From Acuticoccus sediminis (GTDB lineage Bacteria > Pseudomonadota > Alphaproteobacteria > Rhizobiales > Amorphaceae), in NCBI RefSeq assembly GCF_003258595.1, contig NZ_QHHQ01000005.1, positions 372,001 to 436,000 of the forward strand: DNA of 64,000 nt, written 5' to 3'. The notes beneath the pieces are model-generated. The model did not search any database. It saw nothing but the letters and a program-made list of their open reading frames with translations, and had not been told where the DNA came from. Position numbers and translations under genes: made by a program. Shown here in pieces: positions 15,767 to 25,199 of the stretch (within the stretch, counting starts at the first letter, position 1; each line of letters starts with the position of its first letter).

Positions 15767-17086
15767 CTAGGTCGGTGGAGTACCGTTCTGGGCCAAAACA
15801 TCGCCAACAAGATAAAGTGACCCGCAGATCAGAATGCGCGGGGGCGGCTCATAGCGCCAGTTCTCCGACAAAAGTCGTAGAGCGGTGCGCACCGAGGTGA
15901 CCGGCTCGGCCGACAGCCCCGCCTCGGCGGCGGCATCCGCCAGCGCGGCCGGCGGGATCGCCGCGTCGCTGGACGGGACGCCCACGGTGAAGACGTGGCG
16001 CACCAGCCCGGCGAAGTGCTTGAAGAAGCCGGCCGGGTCCTTCGTCGTCAGCATCCCGGTGATCAGGAACAGCGGCCGCGAGACGCGGTCCTCGAGGTCG
16101 GCGAGCGCGGCCGCGACCACCTCCCCCGCGTCCGCGTTGTGGCCGCCGTCGAGCCAGATGTCGGCGTCCGGCGGCGCCCAGTCGCAGATGCGCCCGCGCG
16201 TCAGGCGGTGCATGCGCCCGGGCCAGTCCACCGTGCTCATCGCCGTCTCGATGGACGCCGGGTCGCGCAGGATGCCCGTCACCCGCGCCGTGGCGATGGC
16301 AACGCCAGCGTTCACCGTCTGGTGCCGGCCGGGAAGGCGCGGCAGCGGCATGTCGAGGAGCCCGTTCTCGTCCTGGAAGACGAGGCGGCCGTTCTCCTGC
16401 GTGGCGGTCCAGTCCATCCCGCCGAGGTGCAGCGGGGCGCGCGTCAGGCCGGCCTGGCGCTCGATCACCGCCGTCACCTGCTCCTTCTGCGGCGCGGAGA
16501 TCACCGGCACGTTGCTCTTGATGATGCCCGCCTTTTCCATCGCGATCTCGCCCAGCGTCGGGCCGAGGAAGCCCACGTGGTCGATGCCGATCGACGTCAG
16601 CACCGAGGCGATGGGCTTCGGCACGACATTGGTCGCGTCGAGCCGGCCGCCGAGGCCCGTCTCCAGCACGACCGCGTCCGCGGGGTGTTCGCTGAAGAGC
16701 ACGAACGCGGCCGCGGTGGTGATCTCGAAGAAGGTGATCGGCTCGCCGTTGTTCGCAGCCTCGACGCGCTCCAGCGCCTCGGTCAGCACCTCGTCGGAGA
16801 CGAGCTTGCCGCCGCCCTCCGCGCCGAGGCGGATGCGTTCGTTGAAGCTCACCAGGTGCGGCGAGGTGTAGACGTGCGCCCGCTGGCCGTCGGCCTCCAG
16901 CATGGCGCGCAGCATGGCGGTGACGGAACCCTTGCCGTTGGTCCCGGCGATGTGGATCACCGGCGGCAGGCGGAGCTCGGGATGGTCCAGCCGCTCGAGC
17001 AGCCGTTCCAGCCGGCCGAGCGAGAGGTCGATGCTTTTGGGGTGGAGCGCGGAGATGCGCTCCAAAAGCGGACTGGTCGCGTCCAT
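15767..17086 (-). CDS. folC: Bifunctional folylpolyglutamate / dihydrofolate synthase
   Basis: A 439-residue Mur-ligase-type enzyme that adds glutamate to dihydropteroate and tetrahydrofolate. The ATP P-loop is GTNGKGS at residues 48-54, followed by YTSPHLVSFNERIRL. The central domain contains ETGLGGRLDATNVV and IGIDHVGFLGPTLGEIAMEKAGI with the catalytic Lys region, and the C-terminal domain has WLDGGHNADAG. It starts 5 bp after the accD stop, the usual alphaproteobacterial trpA-accD-folC order. Confidence 0.95.
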   Translation of the reverse strand: MDATSPLLERISALHPKSIDLSLGRLERLLERLDHPELRLPPVIHIAGTNGKGSVTAMLRAMLEADGQRAHVYTSPHLVSFNERIRLGAEGGGKLVSDEVLTEALERVEAANNGEPITFFEITTAAAFVLFSEHPADAVVLETGLGGRLDATNVVPKPIASVLTSIGIDHVGFLGPTLGEIAMEKAGIIKSNVPVISAPQKEQVTAVIERQAGLTRAPLHLGGMDWTATQENGRLVFQDENGLLDMPLPRLPGRHQTVNAGVAIATARVTGILRDPASIETAMSTVDWPGRMHRLTRGRICDWAPPDADIWLDGGHNADAGEVVAAALADLEDRVSRPLFLITGMLTTKDPAGFFKHFAGLVRHVFTVGVPSSDAAIPPAALADAAAEAGLSAEPVTSVRTALRLLSENWRYEPPPRILICGSLYLVGDVLAQNGTPPT

Positions 17087-17091
17087 ATGGA

Positions 17092-18075
17092 TCAGGAGAC
17101 GGCGGGTGCCGTCTCCTCGTCCGGGGTCTCCGGCGTCGTGGAGGCGACCTCGGCGGCGGCCTTCTGCGGTGCGGCCTCCGGCTCGGGAACGGCCTCGGGC
17201 GCCGGCAGCGCGCCGACGGCGAGGGCGGGACGGTGCAGCAGGACGCGCAGCAGGCGGCCGAGCGTCGACTTCATCTCGTGGCGGTGGACGACCATGTCGA
17301 CCATGCCGTGGTCGTAGAGGTATTCGGCCCGCTGGAAGCCCTCGGGGAGCTTCTCGCGGATCGTCTGCTCGATCACGCGCGGGCCGGCGAAGCCGATGAG
17401 CGCGCCCGGCTCGGCGATGTGGACGTCGCCCAGCATCGCGTACGACGCGGTCACGCCGCCCGTGGTCGGATTGGTCAGGACGACGACGTACGGCAGCCCC
17501 GCCTCGCGCAGCGCGATGAGCGCGGCGGTGGTCCGCGGCATCTGCATCAGCGACAGGATCCCCTCCTGCATCCGCGCCCCGCCGGAGGCGGCGAAGAGGA
17601 TGTAGGGGGTCTTGTTCGCAAGCGCGGTCTGCGCACCCATCACGATCGCCTCGCCCGCGGCCATGCCGAGCGAGCCGCCCATGAAGGCGAAGTCCTGAAT
17701 GGCCACGGTGACCGGGATCGTCTCCAGCGTGCCCCTGGCGACCGTCACGGCGTCGTCGCGCCCGGTCTTGGCCCGGGCGTCGCGCAGGCGGTCCTGGTAG
17801 CGCCGCTCGTCACGGAACTTCAGCGGGTCGTGAGGGACGGTCGGCAGCGGCAGCAGCTCGTAGGCGCCGGCGTCGAAGATCGAGGCGAGGCGGTCCGGCA
17901 GCGGCATGCGCATGTGGAACCCGGACCCCGGAACGACCCAGCCGTTCTGCTCGAGGTCCCGGTGAAAGACCATCTCGCCCGTTTCCGGGCACTTGATCCA
18001 GAGGTTCTTCGGCGTGTCCCGCTTCGTCCAGAAGGACGAGATCTTGGGGCGGACGACGGACGAGATCCAGTTCAT
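17092..18075 (-). CDS. accD: Acetyl-CoA carboxylase carboxyltransferase beta subunit
   Basis: A 327-residue subunit that, with AccA, moves CO2 from biotin to acetyl-CoA in the first step of fatty-acid synthesis. The crotonase-like core carries [15 protein letters not shown] and [20 protein letters not shown], and the C-terminal part [16 protein letters not shown]. The N-terminal zinc ribbon is degenerate: of the four cysteines expected only C29 remains ([14 protein letters not shown]), and the second pair is replaced by VVPGSGFH. The same loss is seen in rhizobial AccD, so it marks the lineage. The tail from about 285 is Ala/Pro/Glu-rich. The start overlaps the trpA stop by 4 bp. Confidence 0.95.
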   Translation of the reverse strand: MNWISSVVRPKISSFWTKRDTPKNLWIKCPETGEMVFHRDLEQNGWVVPGSGFHMRMPLPDRLASIFDAGAYELLPLPTVPHDPLKFRDERRYQDRLRDARAKTGRDDAVTVARGTLETIPVTVAIQDFAFMGGSLGMAAGEAIVMGAQTALANKTPYILFAASGGARMQEGILSLMQMPRTTAALIALREAGLPYVVVLTNPTTGGVTASYAMLGDVHIAEPGALIGFAGPRVIEQTIREKLPEGFQRAEYLYDHGMVDMVVHRHEMKSTLGRLLRVLLHRPALAVGALPAPEAVPEPEAAPQKAAAEVASTTPETPDEETAPAVS

Positions 18076-18887
18076 GCAGCAACCTTCCGGGCGTCCCTGA
18101 CGCCTCTGGCGAGCGCGGCGACGAATGTCTTGGCCGCGGTGGCCGCCTCTCCGGGCGCGGCCTTCGCGATGGTGTCGACGATGGCCGAGCCGACCACGAC
18201 GGCGTCCGCGACGCGGGCGATGGCGGCGGCCTGGTCGGGGGTCTTGACGCCGAAACCGACGGCGACCGGAAGATCCGTCGCGCCCTTCAGCCGCTCCACC
18301 GCGCGGTGGACGTCGACCGTGGCCGCGCTGGCGGTTCCCGTGATCCCGGCGATGGCGACGTAGTACAGGAATCCCGACGTGTTCGCCAGAACGGCCGGCA
18401 GGCGTGCGTCATCGGTGGTCGGCGTCGCGAGGCGGATGAAGTCGAGGCCGATGTTGCGCGCCGGAAGGCACAGCTCGTCGTCCTCCTCCGGCGGGAGGTC
18501 GACGACGATCAGCCCGTCCACGCCCGCCGTCTTCGCCTCTTCGAGGAAGGTGTCGACGCCGCGATGGTAGATCGGATTGTAGTAGCCCATCAGCACGATG
18601 GGCGTCGTGTCGTTCCTGGCGCGGAAGCGGCGCACCAGGTCGAGCGTCACGGTCATGGACCCGCCCGCCGCGAGGGCGCGCAGCGACGCGGCCTGGATCG
18701 CCGGGCCGTCGGCCATCGGGTCGGTGAACGGCATGCCGAGCTCGATCACGTCCGCCCCCGCCTCGGCGAGCGCGTCGAGGATCCGGGCGGAGCTCTCGAT
18801 GTCCGGGTCGGCGGCCGTGACGAACGTCACCAGCCCCGCACGGCCTTCGCGCGAGAGCCCCTCGAAACACGCAGCGATGCGGCTCAT
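18072..18887 (-). CDS. trpA: Tryptophan synthase alpha chain
   Basis: A 271-residue TIM barrel that cleaves indole-glycerol phosphate to indole. The catalytic residues match the enterobacterial numbering: E49 in [11 protein letters not shown] and D60 in [10 protein letters not shown]. The phosphate-binding loops lie in [12 protein letters not shown] and [10 protein letters not shown]. The ATG at 18887 is the first start that follows the small upstream gene and overlaps its stop by one base (TGATG), so translation is coupled. The 3' end overlaps accD by 4 bp. Indole is channelled to TrpB, whose gene lies one small gene upstream. Confidence 0.96.
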   Translation of the reverse strand: MSRIAACFEGLSREGRAGLVTFVTAADPDIESSARILDALAEAGADVIELGMPFTDPMADGPAIQAASLRALAAGGSMTVTLDLVRRFRARNDTTPIVLMGYYNPIYHRGVDTFLEEAKTAGVDGLIVVDLPPEEDDELCLPARNIGLDFIRLATPTTDDARLPAVLANTSGFLYYVAIAGITGTASAATVDVHRAVERLKGATDLPVAVGFGVKTPDQAAAIARVADAVVVGSAIVDTIAKAAPGEAATAAKTFVAALARGVRDARKVAA

Positions 18888-19183
18888 CAGTGACCCCTGT
18901 GCTTGGTCTGGATCCCGAAGAGGGCGCCGATATCGGAATTGTGGGAGATGGCGAAGATCTCGATGCTCTCGAGCGCGTCCACGAACCAGCGGATCGTGCG
19001 CAGCCGCTCCACGTTCTGGTAGATCGACGACAGCGCGTCCTCGCCGGAGAAGACGAAGAACCGGCCGTGCCACCAGTCGCCGCCGTGGGTCAGCAGGATC
19101 TCGGCGATCTGCCGGTCGGCCCAGTTTTCCGGATCGACCTCGGTCGCAGGCATGGCGTGCTGAACCGTCGTCATGTCGAGCAT
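18887..19183 (-). CDS. Small unknown protein encoded between trpB and trpA
   Basis: A 98-residue protein of unknown family, placed where trpB and trpA are normally adjacent. It begins 18 bp after the trpB stop (ATG at 19183; a TTG at 19201 is an alternative) and its stop overlaps the trpA start by one base. That tight coupling is the main evidence that it is real. The protein is mixed acidic and aromatic, with [27 protein letters not shown] and [13 protein letters not shown] as the most structured-looking segments; no membrane segment or signal. There is no obvious ribosome site at either start. It might modulate tryptophan synthase, but nothing in the sequence proves it. Confidence 0.65.
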   Translation of the reverse strand: MLDMTTVQHAMPATEVDPENWADRQIAEILLTHGGDWWHGRFFVFSGEDALSSIYQNVERLRTIRWFVDALESIEIFAISHNSDIGALFGIQTKHRGH

Positions 19184-19201
19184 GTAAACGAGAGCGTACA
19201 A

Positions 19202-20428
19202 TTAATTGGCCTTCTGAGCGCGGGCGTCGATCGCGGCGGCGACGGTGTGAACGTCCTTGTCCCCGCGCCCGCACAGATTCATCAGGACGATTTGGTCACG
19301 ACCCATCGTCGGTGCAACCTTTGCCACGTGCGCGAGCGCGTGCGACGGCTCGAGCGCCGGCAGGATGCCCTCCGTCCGGGCGAGGAGCTGGAACGCGGCC
19401 AGGGCCTCCTCGTCGTTGATCGGCACGTAGGAGACGCGGCCCGTCTCCTTCAGCCACGAGTGCTCCGGACCGATGCCGGGATAGTCGAGCCCGGCCGAGA
19501 TCGAGTGGCCCTCGAGGATCTGCCCGTCGTCGTCCTGCAGGAGGTAGGTGCGGTTGCCGTGGAGGACGCCCGGCGCGCCCGCCGTCAGCGAGGCGCAGTG
19601 CTTGTCGCCGTCGAGCCCCTCCCCGCCGGCCTCGACGCCGGTGATCGCCACCGCCGCGTCGTCCAGGAACGGGTGGAACAGGCCGATGGCGTTGGAGCCG
19701 CCGCCGACCGCGGCCACCAGCAGGTCCGGCAGGCGGCCCGCCATCTCCAGGATCTGCGTGCGCGCCTCGTTGCCGATGACGGACTGGAAGTCACGCACCA
19801 TCGCCGGGTACGGATGCGGCCCCGCGGCGGTGCCGATGAGGTAGTAGGTATTGTCGACGTTGGCGACCCAATCGCGCAGCGCCTCGTTCATCGCGTCCTT
19901 CAGCGTGCCGGCGCCCGCCTCCACCGGCACCACCTCGGCGCCCAGGAGGCGCATGCGGAACACGTTCGGCGCCTGCCGCTCGATGTCCTTGGCGCCCATG
20001 TAGACGACGCACGGCAGCCCGAAGCGGGCGCACACCGTGGCGGTCGCGACGCCGTGCTGGCCCGCGCCCGTCTCGGCGATGATCCGCGTCTTGCCCATGC
20101 GCTGGGCGAGCAGGATCTGGCCGATGCAGTTGTTGATCTTGTGGCTGCCGGTGTGGTTCAGCTCGTCGCGCTTCAGGTAGACGCGCGCGCCGCCCAGCTC
20201 GTCGCTGAGTCGCTCGGCGTAGTAGAGCGGCGACGGACGGCCGATGTAGTGGGTGCCCAGCGTCGACAGTTCCGCGGCGAAGGCCGTGTCGTTGCGCGCC
20301 TCGTCCCAGGACTTTTCGAGCTCCAGGATCAGCGGCATCAGGGTCTCGGCCACGAAGCGGCCACCGAAGATCCCGAAGCGACCTCGCTCGTCGGGACCAT
20401 TGCGGAATGAATTGGGGCGTTCGCTCAC
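19202..20428 (-). CDS. trpB: Tryptophan synthase beta chain
   Basis: A 408-residue PLP enzyme that joins indole and serine. The PLP-binding lysine is K97 in HTGSHKINN, and the glycine-rich phosphate loop is [33 protein letters not shown] at the N-terminus is typical of the TrpB1 type that pairs with TrpA. It starts at GTG. The 101-bp gap before it contains two CTTGAC hexamers 13 bases apart on the minus strand (about 20506-20524), so trpB may have a promoter of its own in addition to read-through from trpF and the GT90 gene. Confidence 0.96.
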   Translation of the reverse strand: MSERPNSFRNGPDERGRFGIFGGRFVAETLMPLILELEKSWDEARNDTAFAAELSTLGTHYIGRPSPLYYAERLSDELGGARVYLKRDELNHTGSHKINNCIGQILLAQRMGKTRIIAETGAGQHGVATATVCARFGLPCVVYMGAKDIERQAPNVFRMRLLGAEVVPVEAGAGTLKDAMNEALRDWVANVDNTYYLIGTAAGPHPYPAMVRDFQSVIGNEARTQILEMAGRLPDLLVAAVGGGSNAIGLFHPFLDDAAVAITGVEAGGEGLDGDKHCASLTAGAPGVLHGNRTYLLQDDDGQILEGHSISAGLDYPGIGPEHSWLKETGRVSYVPINDEEALAAFQLLARTEGILPALEPSHALAHVAKVAPTMGRDQIVLMNLCGRGDKDVHTVAAAIDARAQKAN

Positions 20429-20529
20429 CGTTCGGCCTCACGGAAATGTCGGAGAAGCGGCGGACAGTCGGTCGGCTCGCCGTCGGCCACTCAGCATGAA
20501 GGGTCAAGTGCGGTCAAGGCACTTGGGCG

Positions 20530-21630
20530 CTACTGCGGTACGGGCGCCGCCTTGTCCGGATCAAACCATCGCACGCGGCGGTGGTACTCGCGAACCACGC
20601 GGTCGAACAGCGACCGCTCGACATCGGGGTCGCGGAAGGCCTGCATGAAACGCTTGCCGTTCTCGGCGATCTCGCGACACGCCGCCGGATTGGCCTCGCA
20701 CCATGCGAACACCTCGCCGAGATCGGACAGGTCGTATGCCACCTCGACGTAGTGCACGCCCGGGACGAGATAGCTTTCGCAGGCCCACGACTCGTTCCGG
20801 CAGCGCGGCATCAGGACGACGGAGTTGGACGCCAGGATCCACTTGAGGCCCGACGCCAGATCGTTGCCCTCGAGCACCAGGAGGTACTTGGCCTCGAGCT
20901 GCTCCTTCTGCGTGAGGCGCGGCTTCTTGCAGCGCTCAATCTCACCGTGCCGGGGTGTGAAGCCGACCTGCTGGAGCTGGACGATCCCCGAGAAGCCGAG
21001 ATCGAGCGCCTCGTTCCGCGCGATCGCGTCCCAGTCGCGGTAGATGAAGTAGCGGCTTCCGTAGGGTTCTGCCCAGAACACGCCCGTCGTCGATCCGCGC
21101 CAGACCACACGGGACGCCTTCTCGTCGAACGGGATGTCGTTGGCGCCGACGTCGTCCACGGGCTTGAAATGCCGCTCGTCGTTCAGCGGCAGCAGGATCG
21201 AGCAGCCACCGCTGTCGACGCGGCGCGCCTTGTGGAAGGTCGGCGAGGTCGACGGCCGGAGGTCGTCGCCGATCACGAGCTGGAAGCGGCGGTTGATGCC
21301 GAGCCGGTGATGCGCCTCGATCAACGGGTCGAAGTATCGCTCCTTCAGACGCGCCTTGCTCGCCGGGTTGCGATGGAAGCTCTTGTTGGCGACGTAGTTG
21401 CTCGAACGGCGAAGTGAAAATTCGAACGGCTTCTGCGGGTTGGCAAGAAGCGCCGTATCCGGCGTGATGGGAAAGCGCTGCCCCGGCTCGTCGGCCAGCG
21501 GCGCGAGATAGAACGCGAGCCGCTCGTCGGCGGACAGGCTGAGCTTCGGTTGCGCGGCCGCGCGACCGACGCGCTCGGCGTCCCCGGCGCCGCCCTCTGG
21601 CATGGATCGTGACGCCGCAGTGTCGGACAC
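20530..21630 (-). CDS. GT90 (CAP10/LpsA-like) glycosyltransferase
   Basis: A 366-residue protein resembling glycosyltransferase family 90 (CAP10, KDEL-motif and LpsA-type transferases). The diagnostic C-terminal half has VVWRGSTTG near residue 178, then KYLLVLEGNDLASGLKWIL and SNSVVLMP, PGVHYVEVAYDLSDL, which in the family form the nucleotide-sugar site. No membrane segment or signal is present, so it is likely cytosolic or peripheral, acting on lipopolysaccharide or a surface glycan. It starts at GTG 3 bp after the trpF stop with GAGGGG upstream; an ATG at 21603 is the alternative. Its position between trpF and trpB is unusual. Confidence 0.82.
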   Translation of the reverse strand: MSDTAASRSMPEGGAGDAERVGRAAAQPKLSLSADERLAFYLAPLADEPGQRFPITPDTALLANPQKPFEFSLRRSSNYVANKSFHRNPASKARLKERYFDPLIEAHHRLGINRRFQLVIGDDLRPSTSPTFHKARRVDSGGCSILLPLNDERHFKPVDDVGANDIPFDEKASRVVWRGSTTGVFWAEPYGSRYFIYRDWDAIARNEALDLGFSGIVQLQQVGFTPRHGEIERCKKPRLTQKEQLEAKYLLVLEGNDLASGLKWILASNSVVLMPRCRNESWACESYLVPGVHYVEVAYDLSDLGEVFAWCEANPAACREIAENGKRFMQAFRDPDVERSLFDRVVREYHRRVRWFDPDKAAPVPQ

Positions 21631-21633
21631 GCC

Positions 21634-22317
21634 CTATCCCCTCGTGGCGACGGCCGCGACGAACGCCGCCATCTTCTCCGGATCCTTCAGCCGGTCGGTC
21701 TCGACCCCGGACGACACGTCGACCGCGTAGGGCCGGGCCGTCCGGAGTGCCGCCGCGACCGTCTCGGGCGTCAGGCCGCCGGAGAGCATGTAGAGGGTGT
21801 CCGGCGGCAGCGCGTCCAGCACCGACCAGTCGAAGCTGACGCCGTGACCGCCCGGGCGGTCGGCGTCCTTCGGCGGCTTGGCGTCGAGCACCAGCAGCGC
21901 GCCGTCATAGTCCGCCGCCGCGGCGAGGTCGGCCGCGGAGGCGACGCCGAGGGCCTTGGCCATCGGCCGCCCGTAGCGCTCCGCGAGCGCGCGCACGCGC
22001 TCCGGGCTCTCCTTGCCGTGGAGCTGCACCGCGTCGGGCCGGACGGTGCGCATCAGCGCGTCCAGCGTCGCGTCGTCCGCGTCGACGGTCAGGGCGACGG
22101 TCATCGCCCGCCCCCGCGCGCGGTCGGCGACCGCCGCCGCCTCCTCCAGCGGGAGGTGGCGCGGGCTGGGGGGAAAGTGGACGAGGCCGATCATGTCGGC
22201 ACCCGCCGCGACCGCCGCGTCGGCGAGGTCGGGGCGGGTGATGCCGCAGATCTTGACCCGCGGACGCACCGCCGGCTTCGGCCAGCGCGGATCGATCCGC
22301 AGGCCGGCGGCGATCAC
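21634..22317 (-). CDS. trpF: Phosphoribosylanthranilate isomerase
   Basis: A 227-residue TIM barrel for the third step of tryptophan synthesis. The general base Cys is C24 in VKICGITRPDLADA, the middle motif is PDAVQLHGKE, and the general-acid Asp and phosphate loop are in YMLSGGLTPETV and AVDVSSGVET. About 18 N-terminal residues precede the usual start, so a shorter form is possible, but the GTG at 22317 overlaps the fabI stop (GTGA) and is therefore favoured. The gene belongs to the trpF-B-A group; anthranilate-forming genes are not in the window. Confidence 0.94.
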   Translation of the reverse strand: MIAAGLRIDPRWPKPAVRPRVKICGITRPDLADAAVAAGADMIGLVHFPPSPRHLPLEEAAAVADRARGRAMTVALTVDADDATLDALMRTVRPDAVQLHGKESPERVRALAERYGRPMAKALGVASAADLAAAADYDGALLVLDAKPPKDADRPGGHGVSFDWSVLDALPPDTLYMLSGGLTPETVAAALRTARPYAVDVSSGVETDRLKDPEKMAAFVAAVATRG

Positions 22318-23186
22318 GATCCCTCGGCCAGGATGCCGGGCGCCGTCGCCTCGACCTTCTCCTCGATGATCTCCCGGCGCTCCTCCGCCCGGAGCTCGTC
22401 GAGCTTGGGCATGGAGACGATGTTGTAGCCCGAATCCACATAGTGGATCTCGCCGGTCACGCCGGACGAGTAGTCGGACAGCAGGTACGCCGAGGACCGG
22501 CCGATCTCGTCGATGGTGACCGTGCGCTCCAGCGGCGAGTGCTTGCGCTGGTAGTTGAACATCAGCCGCGCATCGGTGACGCCGGCGCCCGCCAGGGTGC
22601 GCACGGGGCCCGCCGAGATCGCGTTGACGCGCACGCCGCCGCTGCCGAAATCCGCAGCGAGGTAGCGCACCGACGACTCAAGGGCCGCCTTCGCCACGCC
22701 CATGACGTTGTAGTTCGGCATGACCTTGACGGAGCCGCCGTAGGTCAGGGTCAGCATCGACCCGCCGTTGGTCATCAGGGCGGCCGCGCGCTTGGCCGAC
22801 TCGGTGAACGAGAAGCACGAGATCACCATCGTGCGGGTGAAGTTCTCGCGCGTGGTGTCCGCGTAGAGGCCCTTCAGCTCGTTCTTGTCGGAGAAGGCGA
22901 CGGCGTGGACGAAGAAGTCGATCGACCCCCAGGTCCTGCCGGCGGTCTCGAACAGGCGGTCGACGGAGGCGAGATCCTCCACGTCGCACTGCTCGAGGAA
23001 CGCCGCCTCGACCTTGTCGGCCAGCGGGCGCACGCGGCGGCCGAACTGGTCGTTCTGGTAGGTCAGACCGATTTCCGCCCCCTCGGCGGCCAGCGTCTGC
23101 GTGATCCCCCACGCGATGGAGTGGTTGTTGGCAACGCCCATCACCACGCCGCGCTTGCCGGCCATGAGTCCCACGCGCTCACCCAT
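22314..23186 (-). CDS. fabI: Enoyl-[acyl-carrier-protein] reductase (NADH)
   Basis: A 290-residue SDR-type reductase for the last step of each fatty-acid elongation cycle; the triclosan target. The N-terminus [19 protein letters not shown] is the family NAD motif, and the catalytic pair is Y159 and K166 in YNVMGVAK. The C-terminal 20 residues are extra compared with E. coli. The start overlaps the fabB stop by 8 bp and the stop overlaps trpF, so fatty-acid and tryptophan genes are translationally linked here. Confidence 0.95.
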   Translation of the reverse strand: MGERVGLMAGKRGVVMGVANNHSIAWGITQTLAAEGAEIGLTYQNDQFGRRVRPLADKVEAAFLEQCDVEDLASVDRLFETAGRTWGSIDFFVHAVAFSDKNELKGLYADTTRENFTRTMVISCFSFTESAKRAAALMTNGGSMLTLTYGGSVKVMPNYNVMGVAKAALESSVRYLAADFGSGGVRVNAISAGPVRTLAGAGVTDARLMFNYQRKHSPLERTVTIDEIGRSSAYLLSDYSSGVTGEIHYVDSGYNIVSMPKLDELRAEERREIIEEKVEATAPGILAEGS

Positions 23187-24399
23187 CGTAGCGCGCCAGG
23201 ACCAGTGAGGCGTTGGTACCGCCGAAACCGAAGCCGTTGGACAAGATCGTGTTCAGCTCTACGTTGTCGAGCCGCTCGCGTACGATCGGCACGTCCTCGA
23301 ATGCGGGGTCCAGCTCGTCGATGTTGGCGGACGCGGCGATGAAGCCGGACCGCATCATGAGCAGCGAGTAGATGGCCTCGTGCACGCCGGCCGCGCCCTG
23401 GGCATGGCCGGAGAGCGACTTCGTCCCCGAGATCGGCGGGATGTCCTTGCCGAACACGGCGCGGATCGCCTCCACCTCCTTGAGGTCGCCGATCGGCGTC
23501 GCGGTGGCGTGCGGGTTGATGTAGTCGATCTTGCGGCCCCCGGCTTCCTTGATGGCCATGCGCATCGCCCGCTCGCCGCCCTCGCCCGACGGCGCGACCA
23601 TGTCGTGGCCGTCCGACGTCGCGGCGTAGCCGACGATCTCGGCGATGATCGGCGCGCCGCGGGCCTTGGCGTGCTCCAGCTCCTCGAGGACGAGGACACC
23701 GCCGCCGCCGGCGATGACGAAGCCGTCACGGTTCTTGTCGAACGGACGCGAGGCGACCGCGGGCGTGTCGTTGTAGTGCGTCGACATGGCGCCCATGGCG
23801 TCGAACAGGACGGAGAGCGTCCAGTCGAGCTCCTCGCAGCCGCCGGCGAAGACGACGTCCTGCTTGCCGAGCGCGATCTGCTCGGCGGCGTGGCCGATGC
23901 AGATGTTGGTCGTCGCGCACGCCGCGGAGATCGAATAGTTGATCCCCTTGATCTTGAAGTGGGTCGACAGCGTCGCCGACGCGGTCGAACTCATCGCCTT
24001 GGGCACCGCGAACGGGCCGACCCGCTTGGGACCCTTGGCGCGCGCGATGTCGGCCGCTTCCACGATGGTGCGGGTCGACGGGCCGCCGGAGCCCATCACG
24101 ATGCCGGTGCGCTCGTTGGAGACTTCGTACGGCTCCAGCCCGGACTCGCGGATCGCCTGATCCATGGCGACATGGTTCCAGGCGGTGCCGCCGCCGTGGA
24201 AGCGCATGGCACGGCGGTCGACCGACTCGGTCGGGTCCAGCGTGGGCGCGCCATGCACTTGGCAACGGAAACCGTGTTCAGCATAGGATTCGGCCCGGAC
24301 GATGCCGGACCGGCCTTCCTGCAACGATGCGGTCACCTCTTGCGTCGACCCGCCGAGCGGCGAGACGATGCCCATTCCGGTGACGACGACGCGTCTCAT
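23179..24399 (-). CDS. fabB: 3-oxoacyl-[acyl-carrier-protein] synthase I (FabB type)
   Basis: A 406-residue condensing enzyme needed for unsaturated fatty-acid elongation. The nucleophile is C161 in [10 protein letters not shown]; the two catalytic histidines are H297 in [12 protein letters not shown] and H332 in [11 protein letters not shown]. The first His motif usually reads HGTSTPVGD; here it reads HATATPIGD, a mild change next to an intact His. The N-terminus [13 protein letters not shown] and C-terminus [14 protein letters not shown] are standard. It follows fabA by 28 bp, the classic fabA-fabB-fabI operon. Confidence 0.95.
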   Translation of the reverse strand: MRRVVVTGMGIVSPLGGSTQEVTASLQEGRSGIVRAESYAEHGFRCQVHGAPTLDPTESVDRRAMRFHGGGTAWNHVAMDQAIRESGLEPYEVSNERTGIVMGSGGPSTRTIVEAADIARAKGPKRVGPFAVPKAMSSTASATLSTHFKIKGINYSISAACATTNICIGHAAEQIALGKQDVVFAGGCEELDWTLSVLFDAMGAMSTHYNDTPAVASRPFDKNRDGFVIAGGGGVLVLEELEHAKARGAPIIAEIVGYAATSDGHDMVAPSGEGGERAMRMAIKEAGGRKIDYINPHATATPIGDLKEVEAIRAVFGKDIPPISGTKSLSGHAQGAAGVHEAIYSLLMMRSGFIAASANIDELDPAFEDVPIVRERLDNVELNTILSNGFGFGGTNASLVLARYDG

Positions 24400-24427
24400 A
24401 GTGCTCCTTTTGCGGGGCGCCGCCGAC

Positions 24428-24955
24428 TTAGCTGCCGGCCGGTGCCGCCCCGTCCTTGAACAGACCGACCCTCAGATCCTCGGCCTTGTAGATGGCCTCG
24501 CCGTCCGCCTTCAACCAGCCGTCGCCGATCCCGAGCGTCAGCTTGGAACGCATGACGCGCTTCAAGTCGATACCGTACTCGATCAGCTTCACTTTCGGCG
24601 TGACCATGCCGGAGAATTTGACGCCGCCGACGGACAGCGCGCGACCGCGCCCCTGTCCCCCGACCCAGCCGAGGAAGAACCCCAGCATCTGCCACATCGC
24701 GTCGAGTCCGAGGCAGCCCGGCATCACCGGGTCGCCGCGGAAGTGACAGGCGAAGAACCACAGGTCCTCGCGCACTTCCAGCTCGGCGCGGATCGCGCCC
24801 TTGCCGTTCGCCCCGCCCTCGGCGGAGATATGGCTGATACGGTCGAACATCAGCATCGGCGGAAGCGGAAGCTGCGGATTTCCAGGACCAAACAACTCGC
24901 CCCGCCCGCAAGCGAGAAGATCCTCATATTCGAACCGCGACCTTGTCATCGTCAT
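24428..24955 (-). CDS. fabA: 3-hydroxydecanoyl-[acyl-carrier-protein] dehydratase/isomerase
   Basis: A 175-residue hot-dog-fold enzyme that dehydrates 3-hydroxyacyl-ACP and isomerises the C10 trans-2 product to cis-3, the branch point for unsaturated fatty acids. The catalytic residues align with E. coli: H71 in [14 protein letters not shown] and D85 in [10 protein letters not shown]. The ATG at 24955 gives the normal length (ATG at 24949 is two codons on). It is the first gene of the long minus-strand run and is divergent from irr, an arrangement typical of rhizobia. Confidence 0.95.
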   Translation of the reverse strand: MTMTRSRFEYEDLLACGRGELFGPGNPQLPLPPMLMFDRISHISAEGGANGKGAIRAELEVREDLWFFACHFRGDPVMPGCLGLDAMWQMLGFFLGWVGGQGRGRALSVGGVKFSGMVTPKVKLIEYGIDLKRVMRSKLTLGIGDGWLKADGEAIYKAEDLRVGLFKDGAAPAGS

Positions 24956-25108
24956 CGCCAAACGCTCGTTCTCCCGATCGGCCGCCAGCTCTTCACCTAA
25001 GACGCACAGGGCCCGGCTGCAAACCGCTGCCGGCCATGCAATTCTTTCACGGTGCCCGATATCGCCCAACTGGTCGGCAAGGCAAGCATTTCCAACCAAG
25101 CCCCTACA

Positions 25109-25137
25109 TTGATCTCATACCGGCGAACAGCTATATC
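25109..25137 (+). promoter_or_regulatory. Promoter of irr
   Basis: TTGATC (25109-25114), a 17-base spacer and TATATC (25132-25137, preceded by C) match the alphaproteobacterial housekeeping promoter well. Transcription would begin near 25144, giving a leader of about 55 bases before the ATG at 25200; this argues against the TTG at 25140 as the start. No convincing iron-control element (TTTAGAA-type inverted repeat) is visible in the fabA-irr gap. Confidence 0.6.
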
Positions 25138-25199
25138 CGTTGGGGCGTGCGCAGTTCGTGTGCACGGTAATGGTTCTTCTGGGTTCTTGGGACGAGGCA

